Positions 16,157 to 24,356 are shown, counted from the first letter of the stretch. The stretch is 56,116 nt of DNA from DATAPD01 sp036265385 (GCA_036265385.1 DATAPD010000054.1:1-56116), one strand, 5' to 3'. Numbers and translations: made by a program. Notes: generated from the sequence alone by a model not told the origin.

Positions 16157-16681
16157 CTAAAACTCTTTCGATTTTGCGAGAATTTCGTAACGTTGCCGTG
16201 TCCCGCTCAAGGATTGAATCAATGACATCATGCGTGGTGTTGCCTTTCGGATAGATTCATGATCTTGGGGTGGAGCGTCCGGCCTGCGTGTCTGGCGAAT
16301 TTTTCCATTAGGCACAGCCTCTATTTCATAGCCCATGTCATTCAGCTCACCGATCGCCGCCTGTCGCTCCGCATCGGAAACGACATCAATCCCAGCTTTG
16401 CGAGAGATCACATAGCCGTAGCCCATCTCTCCAAATGCCCTTTCGAGGTCACGAACAAGCCGCGGTACTTGCTCTAAATCGACTGCCTGAGTAGGGATGC
16501 CGACGGCGATACCTTCCCATTTCCGCCCAATTCGTTCTGCGCTCAAATTGAGGGTCTTGCCTTGATACGTGTAGACGATTGAGATGACTTCTCGGAAAAC
16601 CGGTACTATCCGCACAGAGAAATCATCACCCTGAAAGTTGCGACGGTCGCGAAATCCCAACAGCTTTAAGAGCTTGTTCAT
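16157..16681 (-). CDS. Unknown protein downstream of holB
   Basis: I do not recognise this 174-residue soluble protein. It has a basic N-terminus (MNKLLKLLGFRDRRNF), a beta-rich middle (FSVRIVPVFREVISIVYTYQ; KTLNLSAERIGRKWEGIAVGIP), a segment DLERAFGEMGYGYVISRKAG that could pair with the later ELNDMGYEIEAVPNG as two related alpha/beta halves, and a polar C-terminus. No signal peptide or membrane helix is seen. The start lies 34 bp after the holB stop on the same strand, so it is probably the third gene of a tmk-holB operon. The coding frame is supported by its length and composition only. Confidence 0.65.
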   Translation of the reverse strand: MNKLLKLLGFRDRRNFQGDDFSVRIVPVFREVISIVYTYQGKTLNLSAERIGRKWEGIAVGIPTQAVDLEQVPRLVRDLERAFGEMGYGYVISRKAGIDVVSDAERQAAIGELNDMGYEIEAVPNGKIRQTRRPDAPPQDHESIRKATPRMMSLIQSLSGTRQRYEILAKSKEF

Positions 16682-16715
16682 GCGTGTTTCAGGGCCTCAC
16701 TAACGAACATTCTAG

Positions 16716-17852
16716 TCAGCCCTTTTCCATCCCCACCGCAAATGCATCCAGGGACAACGATCGCAACAAATTCCTTCTCATCCCCCGCTCTACATCGCCT
16801 AGACGATCTGACGCCGCCGCGATCCACTCAAAATCGGCCAACTCTCCCAACTTCTTCAACTCACCGACAATATCCGTATTTCGCACCAACTCCGGCGCGC
16901 CTGACATCAGGAACATCAAATCCTGCAGGAGCGAATACGTAGTTCGAATCAGCAACTCTGTCTTTGCCCGTCCATCGGCTCCCGGTCGATAACTCTCCGT
17001 CACTTTGAACAACTCCGAATGATCGGCACTCCGCAGTGCGGTCGAGAGCAGCGCCAATGCATTGGCACGCGCCGCCGCATACCCGGACAGGTCGAAGCTG
17101 CGCGCCTGACCAACCGCGCCTTCAGCAAGCCGGGCTACTAACGCGCGCTGCTTCGCATTCCAATCGGTCCGCTCTTTCGCCAAGTACTCTTCCACATCAG
17201 CAACCGGCAGCGCTCCCAGCGTGAACGTCATCGAACGTGAACGGATCGTCGGCAGCAATTCTCCGGGATTTTCCGTCAACAAGAACATCGTCGCGAACTC
17301 CGGCGGTTCTTCCAACACTTTCAGCAACGAATTCGCTGCTTCTTTCATGAATGCCGAGTCCGTGAAGATGAATACTTTTTCCCGCGCCTCCAGCGGACGG
17401 AAGTAGATGCTCTCAATCACCCGGCGCACTTGGTCCACCTTGATCATCATCTGCGGAGGATCGGGCGGAATAATCAGCACGTCCGGATGCGTCTGGATCA
17501 AGACACGCGTTTCTTTCTTGTCGGTTTCGCGTAGCCCTTCCCGTGCCTCAATGGCTTCGGCAAACCTCGCGTCCAGATCGATCGCGTTCCCGATCCGCAC
17601 GCAGTTCGAACACTTTCCGCAAAAATCCGGCAGAGCATGTGCGGTGGAGGGGCGGGCGCCTTCGCCCGCCAACGAATATGAAACTGGCCGTTCCAGGCAA
17701 TTCAGTGCGCGCGCCAGCATCAACGCCAGCGTGTACTTGCCTGATCCGCGCGGCCCGGCCAGCACGACCGCGTGCGGAAAGCGATTGCGAGCGAGCATGT
17801 CTCGCAAGCGCTGCACAACTTCCGTGTTGCCGTGGAAATCTGCGAAGCCCAT
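16716..17852 (-). CDS. holB: DNA polymerase III delta-prime subunit
   Basis: Clamp-loader subunit of the replicative polymerase. Motifs: P-loop-like GPRGSGKYT near residue 33, a zinc-binding CGKCSNC, the QVRRVIESIYFRPLEAREKV stretch typical of the family, NSLLKVLEEPP, and the TIRSRS arginine-finger (SRC-like) motif. Start ATG at 17850-17852 is preferred to the GTG three bases earlier; it overlaps the tmk stop by one base (TGATG) behind a GGAG site, so the two are translationally coupled. Length 378 is slightly long. The excess lies partly between the P-loop and the zinc site, where a GC hairpin repeat (17651-17670) is translated in frame as LAGEGARP. DnaX-like identity is unlikely because the protein is short. 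Confidence 0.88.
   Translation of the reverse strand: MGFADFHGNTEVVQRLRDMLARNRFPHAVVLAGPRGSGKYTLALMLARALNCLERPVSYSLAGEGARPSTAHALPDFCGKCSNCVRIGNAIDLDARFAEAIEAREGLRETDKKETRVLIQTHPDVLIIPPDPPQMMIKVDQVRRVIESIYFRPLEAREKVFIFTDSAFMKEAANSLLKVLEEPPEFATMFLLTENPGELLPTIRSRSMTFTLGALPVADVEEYLAKERTDWNAKQRALVARLAEGAVGQARSFDLSGYAAARANALALLSTALRSADHSELFKVTESYRPGADGRAKTELLIRTTYSLLQDLMFLMSGAPELVRNTDIVGELKKLGELADFEWIAAASDRLGDVERGMRRNLLRSLSLDAFAVGMEKG
17651..17670. repeat. GC hairpin repeat in frame within holB
   Basis: A perfect 8-bp stem GGCGGGCG/CGCCCGCC with loop CCTT lies inside the holB coding sequence. Similar hairpins occur in spacers at 21873-21894 and 55480-55497. Its length and position keep the holB frame open. 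Confidence 0.75.
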
Positions 17853-18541
17853 CACTTCTCCAGTCTTAACTTCTTTCGAACCACATCCAGGATGCGCCGA
17901 TGCGTCTGCTGCGGCGTGCCTCGCGCATCCACCAGCACCACGCGCTGCGACTCCCGCTCTGCGATCGCCAGGTACGCGCTTCGCACACGTCCGAAAAATG
18001 CCCGATTCTCCTGCTCGAACCTGTTCTCGTCCTTTGCACTTCGCGAGATCTGGCGTTTGTTTCGGCGTCGAGCGCGATCAACGCAAGTCGCCACGTCCGA
18101 ATCCATCAGAATCGTCAAATCCGGTTGCAAGTCGCCACAAAGCACACGATGTAATTCGAGCACTGGCTCGACACCGAGCTTGCGGCCGCCGCCCTGATAG
18201 GCCTCGGTGGAATCGGTGAACCGATCGCAGAGCACCACGCGCCCTTCCGCCATCGCTGGAAGAATGACTTCATGGATGTGTTGTGCGCGCGAGGCAAACA
18301 TCAGCGCCATTTCGGTCATCGGTGCCAACCCGGCGGTACGCGAATCGAGCAGCACCTTGCGAATTTTTTCCCCTGTATCGGTCCCGCCAGGCTCCCGCGT
18401 GATGGTCACCGACACTCCGCGTGCCCGCAGAGCACGCGCCAGTTTGTCGATCTGTGTGCTCTTGCCACTGCCGTCGAGCCCTTCGAATGTGATGAACTTC
18501 CCGCGCGAAGATGGCACGCGGTCATGATAACAACTGTCCAC
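17852..18541 (-). CDS. tmk: Thymidylate kinase
   Basis: Phosphorylates dTMP to dTDP in dTTP synthesis. Visible motifs are the P-loop EGLDGSGKST, the TREPGGTDTGE motif, the DRF(T)DST catalytic segment and the basic LID region (RARRRNKRQISR). Up to 229 residues. No ATG is available in frame: candidate starts are GTG at 18541 and GTG at 18517, neither with a clear Shine-Dalgarno sequence. The shorter version (221 residues) begins VPSSRGKFITFEG and is nearer the family norm. The stop codon overlaps the holB start. Confidence 0.93.
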   Translation of the reverse strand: MDSCYHDRVPSSRGKFITFEGLDGSGKSTQIDKLARALRARGVSVTITREPGGTDTGEKIRKVLLDSRTAGLAPMTEMALMFASRAQHIHEVILPAMAEGRVVLCDRFTDSTEAYQGGGRKLGVEPVLELHRVLCGDLQPDLTILMDSDVATCVDRARRRNKRQISRSAKDENRFEQENRAFFGRVRSAYLAIAERESQRVVLVDARGTPQQTHRRILDVVRKKLRLEK

Positions 18542-18600
18542 TAGCGAGCGAAGACAAGCCTTCGACTAAACGGTGGCGATATGCACAGACACAGGCATGT

Positions 18601-18630
18601 GTGACGACTGCGATGCGCTCCTGCTATAGT
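18601..18630 (+). promoter_or_regulatory. Candidate sigma-70-type promoter of the M61 peptidase gene
   Basis: -35 GTGACG (18601-18606), 18-bp spacer, -10 TATAGT (18625-18630). The start of transcription would fall about 37 nt before the ATG at 18674, leaving room for the AGGGGG ribosome-binding site. Confidence 0.45.
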
Positions 18631-18673
18631 CGGGAGTTTCGTGCCCGGATCCGGGCGTTGAGGGGGATTGACC

Positions 18674-20569
18674 ATGCATCGAACGTCGCACGCTGTGGTG
18701 TGCGTGATCATTTTGCTGACCTGCACTTTTGCCGTCGCCCAGAAAAAGACAGCCACACCGAAGAAATCAGCGCCCACCATTACGATCGCCGTGGATGCAA
18801 CCTCGACCCCGCGCAAGATCTTTCACGCCACGCTGCACATCCCTGCCAGCGCAGGGCCACTCACGCTTTATTACCCGAAGTGGATCCCGGGTGAGCACGG
18901 ACCTACCGGCCCCGTCCAGAACCTGACGGGTCTGAAGTTTTCTGCCGGTGGGCAGACTCTCGCGTGGCGCCGCGATTTGAAAGATGGCTGGACCTTCAAC
19001 GTCGACGTTCCTGCTGGACAAACCGAAGTTGTCGCCGATCTCGATTTCGTTTCGCCCGGCGGCGAAGGCATTTACACCTCGGGTGGATCCGCGACCGAAA
19101 AGATGACGGTCATCAGTTGGAACACGATGCTCCTCTACCCCGCTGGCTATATCTCCGATGAACTGACATTCACGGCCAGTGTCAAACTTCCTGAGGGCTG
19201 GAAGTTTGGTACCTCGCTTCAAGTTGCCAACCAGAATGGCAATCAAATCCAGTTCGCCCCAACAACGCTGACTCTGCTCGTCGACTCGCCTGTGATCACC
19301 GGGCAGTACATGAAGATCGTTCCACTCAATTCGGGCCAGACCCCAACTGTGGAGATGGACATCGCCGCGGACAGCGCGGCTGCGCTCGAACCACCTCAAG
19401 AGGTGTGGGAACACTACAAGAACCTTGCGACCCAAGCGGCTGCGTTGTTCGGAGCGCAACATTATCGCGATTATCACTTCGTGTTCAGCCTAAGCGACCA
19501 CGTCGCGCACTTTGGGCTTGAGCATCATGAATCGAATGACAGTCGGCTCGGCGAACGCGCGCTCGTCGATTCCGATCCTCGCATGCTCGGCGCTGGCTTG
19601 TTGCCGCACGAGTATGTTCACTCGTGGAACGGAAAGTATCGGCGCCCGGCGGATCTCGCTACGCCGGACTACCAGGCGACCATGCAAACGGATCTGTTGT
19701 GGGTCTACGAAGGACTGACTTCGTATCTCGGAGATATGTTGACAGCTCGCAGCGGCCTGCTCACGCCCGAACAGTATCGCGACTCGCTGGTGATGATCGC
19801 GGCGGATCTCGATCATCGCTCCGGCCGCGTGTGGCGAAATTTGCAAGACACAGCCGACGGTGTACCCGCTATGCAGGAAGCTTCGAATGCGTGGACCAAC
19901 TGGCGGCGGCCGCTCGACTATTACGATGAAGACGTTCTGAACTGGCTATGGGCCGATGTCATCATTCGCCAGCAGACCAAGGGCGCAAAGTCGCTCGATG
20001 ACTTCTGCCAATTGTTTCATGGTGCTCCCAGCACTGGTCCAGTAGTGAAAACTTATACATTCGACGACATCGTGAACACCCTCAACCAAGTCGCACCATA
20101 CGACTGGCGCAAGTTCTGGACCGACCGCCTGACGAATCATGGTCCGGGCGCGCCGCTCGGTGGGGTTGAGGGCAGTGGATGGAAAGTCGTTTATGACGAT
20201 GTCCGGTCGTCCATGGTGAGAGCCTCCGAGGGCGAACATAGGAGCATCAGCGCCGAATATTCCGTTGGGCTTATGATGCGCGAGGACGGAACGATTACGG
20301 ACACCGTCGAAGATATGGTCGCTGCCAAGGCAGGTATCGGCCCAGGGATGAAGATCATCGCAGTGAACGGGCGCCGCTTCAGCGAGGAAGTGTGGCGCGA
20401 TGCACTCCGCTCAGGCAAGACAAGCAAAGATCCTCTGGAATTGATCGTCGAGAACACGGCCTACTACCGAACTTTCAAGCTCGACTACCATGAAGGGGCG
20501 AAATATCCGCACTTGGTCCGAGATGATTCCAAGCCGGATGTATTGAGTGAGATCATAAAGGCACGATAG
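18674..20569 (+). CDS. Exported M61-family metallopeptidase with PDZ domain
   Basis: Zinc peptidase of the M61 (glycyl aminopeptidase-like) family. The ATG at 18674 is chosen over TTG at 18668 because AGGGGG at 18661-18666 is correctly spaced. An N-terminal signal peptide (VVCVIILLTCTFAVAQ) indicates export to periplasm or beyond. Then come the beta-rich M61 N-domain, FGLEHHESND typical of the family, and the zinc motif HEYVH at 312-316, with a downstream Glu in YEGLTSYLGDM as likely third ligand. The C-terminus is a PDZ domain (VGLMMREDG, AKAGIGPGMKIIAVNGRRF). Length 631 is normal for bacterial members. It stands alone, divergent from tmk. Confidence 0.9.
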   Translation: MHRTSHAVVCVIILLTCTFAVAQKKTATPKKSAPTITIAVDATSTPRKIFHATLHIPASAGPLTLYYPKWIPGEHGPTGPVQNLTGLKFSAGGQTLAWRRDLKDGWTFNVDVPAGQTEVVADLDFVSPGGEGIYTSGGSATEKMTVISWNTMLLYPAGYISDELTFTASVKLPEGWKFGTSLQVANQNGNQIQFAPTTLTLLVDSPVITGQYMKIVPLNSGQTPTVEMDIAADSAAALEPPQEVWEHYKNLATQAAALFGAQHYRDYHFVFSLSDHVAHFGLEHHESNDSRLGERALVDSDPRMLGAGLLPHEYVHSWNGKYRRPADLATPDYQATMQTDLLWVYEGLTSYLGDMLTARSGLLTPEQYRDSLVMIAADLDHRSGRVWRNLQDTADGVPAMQEASNAWTNWRRPLDYYDEDVLNWLWADVIIRQQTKGAKSLDDFCQLFHGAPSTGPVVKTYTFDDIVNTLNQVAPYDWRKFWTDRLTNHGPGAPLGGVEGSGWKVVYDDVRSSMVRASEGEHRSISAEYSVGLMMREDGTITDTVEDMVAAKAGIGPGMKIIAVNGRRFSEEVWRDALRSGKTSKDPLELIVENTAYYRTFKLDYHEGAKYPHLVRDDSKPDVLSEIIKAR

Positions 20570-20575
20570 TTTTTA

Positions 20576-20601
20576 GATATAGAGAAATATTTTTCTATAT
20601 C
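20576..20601. terminator. AT-rich inverted repeat after the M61 peptidase gene
   Basis: GATATAGA and TCTATATC pair perfectly and the stem can extend inward to about eleven pairs. It begins 7 nt after the peptidase stop. It is AT-rich and carries T-runs in both arms, so a weak terminator is plausible. The rest of the gap to rnhB (to 20861) shows nothing recognisable. Confidence 0.4.
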
Positions 20602-20861
20602 ATTGAAATTACTAGCGTTCTGCCTTTTCCTGGAATCAATGGAGTCCCAAAGTGTCAGCGCGGCACGTCCAAGTCGAGGGTTCGAAGCTCACGTAGGATG
20701 CCAGTTAAATCGATTTAGAATCCTCTACAATCGACGCTTGCGAGCTCGACCGACCCGCAGGTCATCCGACTAAGAGGAACGGCCTTAAATCGCATCTAAT
20801 CGCAAATTTGTCCTTAGGTCATATTTACTGCGAGGAAATTCTCGAATCTATGCGGTGAGAA

Positions 20862-21623
20862 TCAGGCCTCAGTCCCAGCCGGCTCGAGTTCGCTGAGCGC
20901 TTCGTCGGCCGCTTCTTCCATCATGAACTGGAACGCCTCCTGAGGAATGGGTGCATTCCAGACTGGTGCGAACGATTGGCGATGAAGCGGAGAGGGCCCA
21001 TGTTCGCGCAGGGCGGCAATGTGCACGGGAGCACTGTAGCCTTTGTTCGACTTCAGGTTGTAGATCGGATACACCGCGTCCCATTCGACCATCATCCGAT
21101 CCCGTTCCACCTTCGCAATGATGGAAGCGGCAGCGATCGAGGCCGATAAAGCATCGCCATGGATCAGTTTTTTCTGTGCGACCTCGAGATCGAGACGAAG
21201 GGCATCAACAAGCAGGTAGTCACAAGCCGGTGAGAGTTGCATGACGGCATTTCGCATTGCCAGTCGGCTTGCCTGGTAGATGTTGATCTGATCGATACGC
21301 GCGGCATCGACGGCGGCGATCGACCATGCAATGCAATGTTCCTTGATGCGTTGGGAGAGAACCTCGCGGCGCTCAGCGGGTAAGAGTTTCGAATCACGCA
21401 ATCCGCGAATGCGGTATGCAGGATCAAGGATCACCGCACCGGCCACGACGGGACCGAAGAGAGATCCGCGTCCGACCTCATCCACCCCCGCTACGATTTT
21501 CGCGCCGCCGTCCCACGCCTTCTTCTCGTAACGAAGCGTGCAGCGCAGGGACTTGAGCAAGCGCAGCTTCAGAGTGGCCTTCGAGACAGGCTTACTGGGA
21601 TCGGGTGGAGGCTTTAACCGCAT
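20862..21623 (-). CDS. rnhB: Ribonuclease HII
   Basis: Removes RNA from RNA-DNA hybrids and starts ribonucleotide excision. The metal-binding carboxylates lie in the usual places: GVDEVGRGSLFGPVVAGAV (Asp-Glu), LLVDAL (Asp), and the ASIIAKVERDRMM segment with the final Asp. The motif NLKSNKGYSAPVHIAAL is typical. Length 253 includes an extra basic N-terminal ~40 residues (PPPDPSKPVSKATLKLRLLK) not usual in the family, and a short acidic tail. It is the last gene of the rpsP-to-rplS cluster, but a 276-bp spacer full of repeats separates it from rplS. No clear Shine-Dalgarno sequence precedes the ATG. Confidence 0.93.
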   Translation of the reverse strand: MRLKPPPDPSKPVSKATLKLRLLKSLRCTLRYEKKAWDGGAKIVAGVDEVGRGSLFGPVVAGAVILDPAYRIRGLRDSKLLPAERREVLSQRIKEHCIAWSIAAVDAARIDQINIYQASRLAMRNAVMQLSPACDYLLVDALRLDLEVAQKKLIHGDALSASIAAASIIAKVERDRMMVEWDAVYPIYNLKSNKGYSAPVHIAALREHGPSPLHRQSFAPVWNAPIPQEAFQFMMEEAADEALSELEPAGTEA

Positions 21624-21710
21624 GATGGAAAAGTTAAAAGAATCTTCGCCGAGAACCGCAGAGATCGCAAGAAGGAATTATTGGGGAGAGGGAAAATTCT
21701 CGAACATCCG

Positions 21711-21762
21711 CGCAAGATCCCTCGCGTCGCTGGAAAATACACGACGCTTCGGGATGACGCCG
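21711..21762 (-). repeat. Stem-loop repeat family A, copy 5 (short form)
   Basis: Read on the minus strand: head GCGTCATCCCGAA, stem GCGTCG/CGACGC with one further mismatched pair, loop close to GTATTTTCCA, tail GGGATCTTGCG. It faces copy 6 head to head, 38 bp away. Confidence 0.7.
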
Positions 21763-21800
21763 GTTGAAGACTATGCGCATTCAATGCGCTCTCCGCTGAA

Positions 21801-21855
21801 GGCGTCATTCCGAAGGCTCACGCTCTCTCCAGTGAGCCGAGGAATCTGGCGAGAA
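21801..21855 (+). repeat. Stem-loop repeat family A, copy 6 (short form)
   Basis: Head GCGTCATTCCGAA; perfect stem GGCTCAC/GTGAGCC (21815-21821 and 21832-21838); loop GCTCTCTCCA; tail GGAATCTGGCG. The stem sequence differs from every other copy yet pairs fully. Confidence 0.75.
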
Positions 21856-21872
21856 GCATAGAAGAATCAAGG

Positions 21873-21894
21873 ATGCGGGCGAAGACGCCCGCAT
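21873..21894. repeat. GC hairpin repeat after rplS
   Basis: Perfect 9-bp stem ATGCGGGCG/CGCCCGCAT with loop AAGA, five bases beyond the rplS stop codon. It could act as a terminator or mRNA-stabilising hairpin but has no proper T-run. Related to the hairpin inside holB. Confidence 0.65.
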
Positions 21895-21899
21895 ATTAG

Positions 21900-22244
21900 C
21901 TATTCGACGTCTTTCAAACGAGCAGCTTTGCCGCGCAGTGCACGCAGGTAGTAAAGCTTGGCGCGCCGGACTTTCGACGAGCGCAGTACATCCACCTTAT
22001 CGATCACTTTCGAATTCAGTGGGAAAATACGCTCCACGCCATGACCGAAGCTGATCTTGCGGACCGTGAAGGAAGCTTGAGGGCCACGCGTGCGCGAGAT
22101 GACGACGCCCTCGAATGCCTGCAGGCGCTCTTTGTCGCCTTCCTTGATCCTGACCTGCACACGGACCGTGTCGCCGGCTGCAAATTTCGGGATATCGGTG
22201 CGGCGGTTCTTCGCGAGTAGTTTTTCGATGATTAGGTTTTGCAT
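21900..22244 (-). CDS. rplS: Ribosomal protein L19
   Basis: Large-subunit protein at the interface between subunits. The 114-residue chain shows the expected FAAGDTVRVQVRIKEGDKERLQAFEGVVI, SFTVRKISFGHGVERIFPL and RSSKVRRAKLYYLRALRGKAAR stretches. Length is normal. It begins 11 bp after the trmD stop, in the conserved rpsP-rimM-trmD-rplS order. GGAAGG lies a few bases before the ATG. Confidence 0.97.
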   Translation of the reverse strand: MQNLIIEKLLAKNRRTDIPKFAAGDTVRVQVRIKEGDKERLQAFEGVVISRTRGPQASFTVRKISFGHGVERIFPLNSKVIDKVDVLRSSKVRRAKLYYLRALRGKAARLKDVE

Positions 22245-22255
22245 AATGCCTTCCT

Positions 22256-23077
22256 TCAGTTTCTAGATGTCTTGTGCCCCTGGTCATTCGCCAAGGCCAG
22301 CAATTCTTTGTCTTCCTTGCTCAATGAAACACGTTCGAGCAGATCGGGACGGTTGCGAAACGTCTTCTCCAATGCCTTCTGCCGACGCCAACGACGAATT
22401 TCATCGTGGTTACCGGAAACAAGCACTTCCGGCACAGTCCACCCGCGAAACTCTGCGGGGCGCGTGTAATGCGGATAATCGAGCAATCCGCCTGAACCGC
22501 AAGTTGAACTCGGGCCGTCGGCTTCGATGCGCGATTCCGCAGTAAACGATTCCTGCCGCGTCGAGTTCTCGTTGCCGACCGCACCTGGAATTAAGCGCAC
22601 AACTGCATCAGCAATCACGGCTGCACCCAACTCTCCGCCGCTCAGCACGTAGTCTCCGATCGAAATCTCCCGATCGGCCAACTGCTCGCTCACGCGCTCG
22701 TCGACACCTTCGTAGCGCCCGCAGATCAGAACGATGCGGTTCAGCTTCGAGAGATCGGCAGCTAGTGCCTGGTCGAATCGCCGACCCTGCGCAGAAAGCA
22801 GGATGACGGATTCACTGCCGCGACCTGAGCTGCGCTCATCCTTGGGCGCAACGCCAAGTTTCTCAATACATTCAAAGATCGGTTCCGGCTTCAGGACCAT
22901 GCCTTCGCCGCCGCCAAATGGGCGGTCGTCCACGGTGCGGTGCTTGTCGCGGGTAAACTCCCGCAAATCGTGAACGCTGACCTCAGCTAATCCTGACTCC
23001 CGCGCCCGCCGCAGGATCCCGAAGTCCAAAGGACCACGGAAAAAGTCAGGGAAAATCGTGACAAGATCAATTTTCAT
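22256..23077 (-). CDS. trmD: tRNA (guanine-37-N1)-methyltransferase
   Basis: Uses SAM to methylate G37 next to the anticodon, which prevents frameshifting. SPOUT-class trefoil-knot motifs are clear: DFGILRRARE, DDRPFGGGEGMVL, LICGRYEGVDERV, and IGDYVLSGGELGA. The later PHYTRPAEFRGWTVPEVLVSGNH is also diagnostic. Length 273 is slightly long, with a C-terminal tail. It is in the conserved cluster; a 68-bp repeat-filled spacer separates it from rimM. Confidence 0.97.
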   Translation of the reverse strand: MKIDLVTIFPDFFRGPLDFGILRRARESGLAEVSVHDLREFTRDKHRTVDDRPFGGGEGMVLKPEPIFECIEKLGVAPKDERSSGRGSESVILLSAQGRRFDQALAADLSKLNRIVLICGRYEGVDERVSEQLADREISIGDYVLSGGELGAAVIADAVVRLIPGAVGNENSTRQESFTAESRIEADGPSSTCGSGGLLDYPHYTRPAEFRGWTVPEVLVSGNHDEIRRWRRQKALEKTFRNRPDLLERVSLSKEDKELLALANDQGHKTSRN

Positions 23078-23079
23078 TA

Positions 23080-23150
23080 GGTGGTCAGTGGCATAGTGGT
23101 CAGTGGTCAGTAAACCTTTGCTGACTTCTGACTACTGACACCTGACTACT
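23080..23150. repeat. GTCAGTGGTCAG/TGACTACTGAC spacer repeat
   Basis: Degenerate direct copies of GTGGTCAGT are followed by inverted copies TGACTACTGAC, filling the rimM-trmD gap and the last codons of rimM. Related words occur in many spacers here. Confidence 0.6.
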
Positions 23151-23700
23151 GCTTGTTCTGCTCTGCCTTCTCTTCTGCCGTGAGAGGCGCGTTCACTTCC
23201 AGCAGCCCTTCCGGCAAATTCATCCGGATCGTTTTACTCGTCGTGCTTACCTCGACGAGGTACGCTTCGGCGAAGGGAATCTCAAATTCCTGTTTGCCAT
23301 CCGTGACCAGCAGCAATGGCGCTTCACCAGCTCCGAAAATAACTTCTTTCACGCTGCCGATCTCGCGGTCGCGATCCCGCACTCTGCAGCCAACCAGATC
23401 GCTAACATAATTCCATCCGCTCTCGAGCTGCGCACGTTCACTCACCTGCAACTCGGCGCCGACGAGTGTTTCAGCATCCGAGATCGAATCGAAGCCAGCG
23501 AACTTCAAAACGATCATGCCCTTGTGGGGCCAGAACTCTTCCAGTTCTACTGCTTTGCGCTGCCCATCCTTAAGCAGCGCTGAGAGACGCATACCAGGTT
23601 GGAAGCGATCGGGGACGGCGGTGTGCACTTCGGCAGCGACTTCCCCGCGGTTCCCTTGCGTTTTGCGAACGAGGGCGATGGTTACAAACTCGCCGCTCAT
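23146..23700 (-). CDS. rimM: 16S rRNA processing protein RimM
   Basis: Assembly factor for the 30S head domain; binds S19. The 184-residue chain has the N-terminal beta-barrel (VTIALVRKTQGNRGEVAAEVHT), the linking VGAELQVSERAQL, and the PRC-barrel end (DLVGCRVRDRDREIGSVKEVIFG, EFEIPFAEAYLVEV, PEGLLEVN). Length is normal. It is next to khpA and trmD, the usual context. The weak GAGG before the ATG suggests coupling to khpA, whose stop is 7 bp upstream. Confidence 0.95.
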   Translation of the reverse strand: MSGEFVTIALVRKTQGNRGEVAAEVHTAVPDRFQPGMRLSALLKDGQRKAVELEEFWPHKGMIVLKFAGFDSISDAETLVGAELQVSERAQLESGWNYVSDLVGCRVRDRDREIGSVKEVIFGAGEAPLLLVTDGKQEFEIPFAEAYLVEVSTTSKTIRMNLPEGLLEVNAPLTAEEKAEQNKQ

Positions 23701-23707
23701 GGCCTCA

Positions 23708-23962
23708 CTACTCGATGATCTCGAGCGCGTAACGCTTTTGCGCCTTCATCCCAGCCGCGTTCAGCACGGTGCGCAAGGCGCGAGCTGTGCGACCGGAGCG
23801 TCCGATGATTTTTCCGAGATCGCTCTCGGCGACTTCGAGCTCGATCACCGTTTCGCCATCATCCTCGAACTCGTCGACGATCACCTGGTCGGGGGCGTCC
23901 GTCAGGGCTTTCGCGAGGTATTCGACGAGTGCCTTCGCGTCGCCAGTCGGTTGTTCTGTCAT
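23708..23962 (-). CDS. khpA: KH-domain RNA-binding protein KhpA
   Basis: Small RNA-binding protein of one KH domain (84 residues), of the KhpA/YlqC family; partners with KhpB in some bacteria. The domain core is VELEVAESDLGKIIGRSGRTARALRTVL in sequence character, with the GRSG loop that contacts RNA. The DGETVIELEV strand and acidic DEFEDD turn are typical. It lies between rpsP and rimM, the usual place. Confidence 0.93.
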   Translation of the reverse strand: MTEQPTGDAKALVEYLAKALTDAPDQVIVDEFEDDGETVIELEVAESDLGKIIGRSGRTARALRTVLNAAGMKAQKRYALEIIE

Positions 23963-23969
23963 CCCTCTA

Positions 23970-24050
23970 AGCCTCGGCGGCTAAAGCCGCTTGAAACGCG
24001 CTACGTTCTCGCAGCGCTGAAGCGCTGCGCCACCCAAAGCCGCTCGGTTG
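23970..24050 (-). repeat. Inverted single copy of the two-hairpin element
   Basis: CGGCGGCTAAAGCCGC (hairpin) and GCAGCGCTGAAGCGCTGC (hairpin) with CGCCACCC between and beyond match, in reverse orientation, the paired hairpins of the 9025-9550 units. It fills the rpsP-khpA spacer. Confidence 0.7.
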
Positions 24051-24054
24051 CCAA

Positions 24055-24306
24055 TTAGGCTGCGGTTCCGGCCGGAGCAGGCTTCGAGAACAGCTTCTGG
24101 ACGCGGTCCGAGAGTTGGGCGCCTTTCGAGACCCAGTACTCGATACGATCGCGCTTGAGGTCGATGCTGGTCGGATTCGTGCGGGGATTATAGGTCCCGA
24201 CGATTTCCACGGCTCGACCGTTCCGGGCGCGTTCCTTTTCGATCACGATCACGCGGTAATACGGTTGTTTGCGCGCACCCATGCGCGCGAGACGGATCAT
24301 TAGCAC
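24055..24306 (-). CDS. rpsP: Ribosomal protein S16
   Basis: Small-subunit protein. The 83 residues show MIRLARMGARKQPYYRVIVI, AVEIVGTYNPRT and the GAQLSDRVQKLF end. Start is either GTG at 24306 (AAGGA about 9 nt before it) or ATG at 24300, which gives the canonical MIRLARMG beginning; the spacing of the ribosome-binding site favours the GTG. It opens the rpsP-khpA-rimM-trmD-rplS-rnhB cluster. A candidate promoter lies just upstream. Confidence 0.95.
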   Translation of the reverse strand: MLMIRLARMGARKQPYYRVIVIEKERARNGRAVEIVGTYNPRTNPTSIDLKRDRIEYWVSKGAQLSDRVQKLFSKPAPAGTAA

Positions 24307-24356
24307 AGAACTATGTTCCTTTCCTTTTATGTCTGGCGGGGTTAAGACAAACCATT

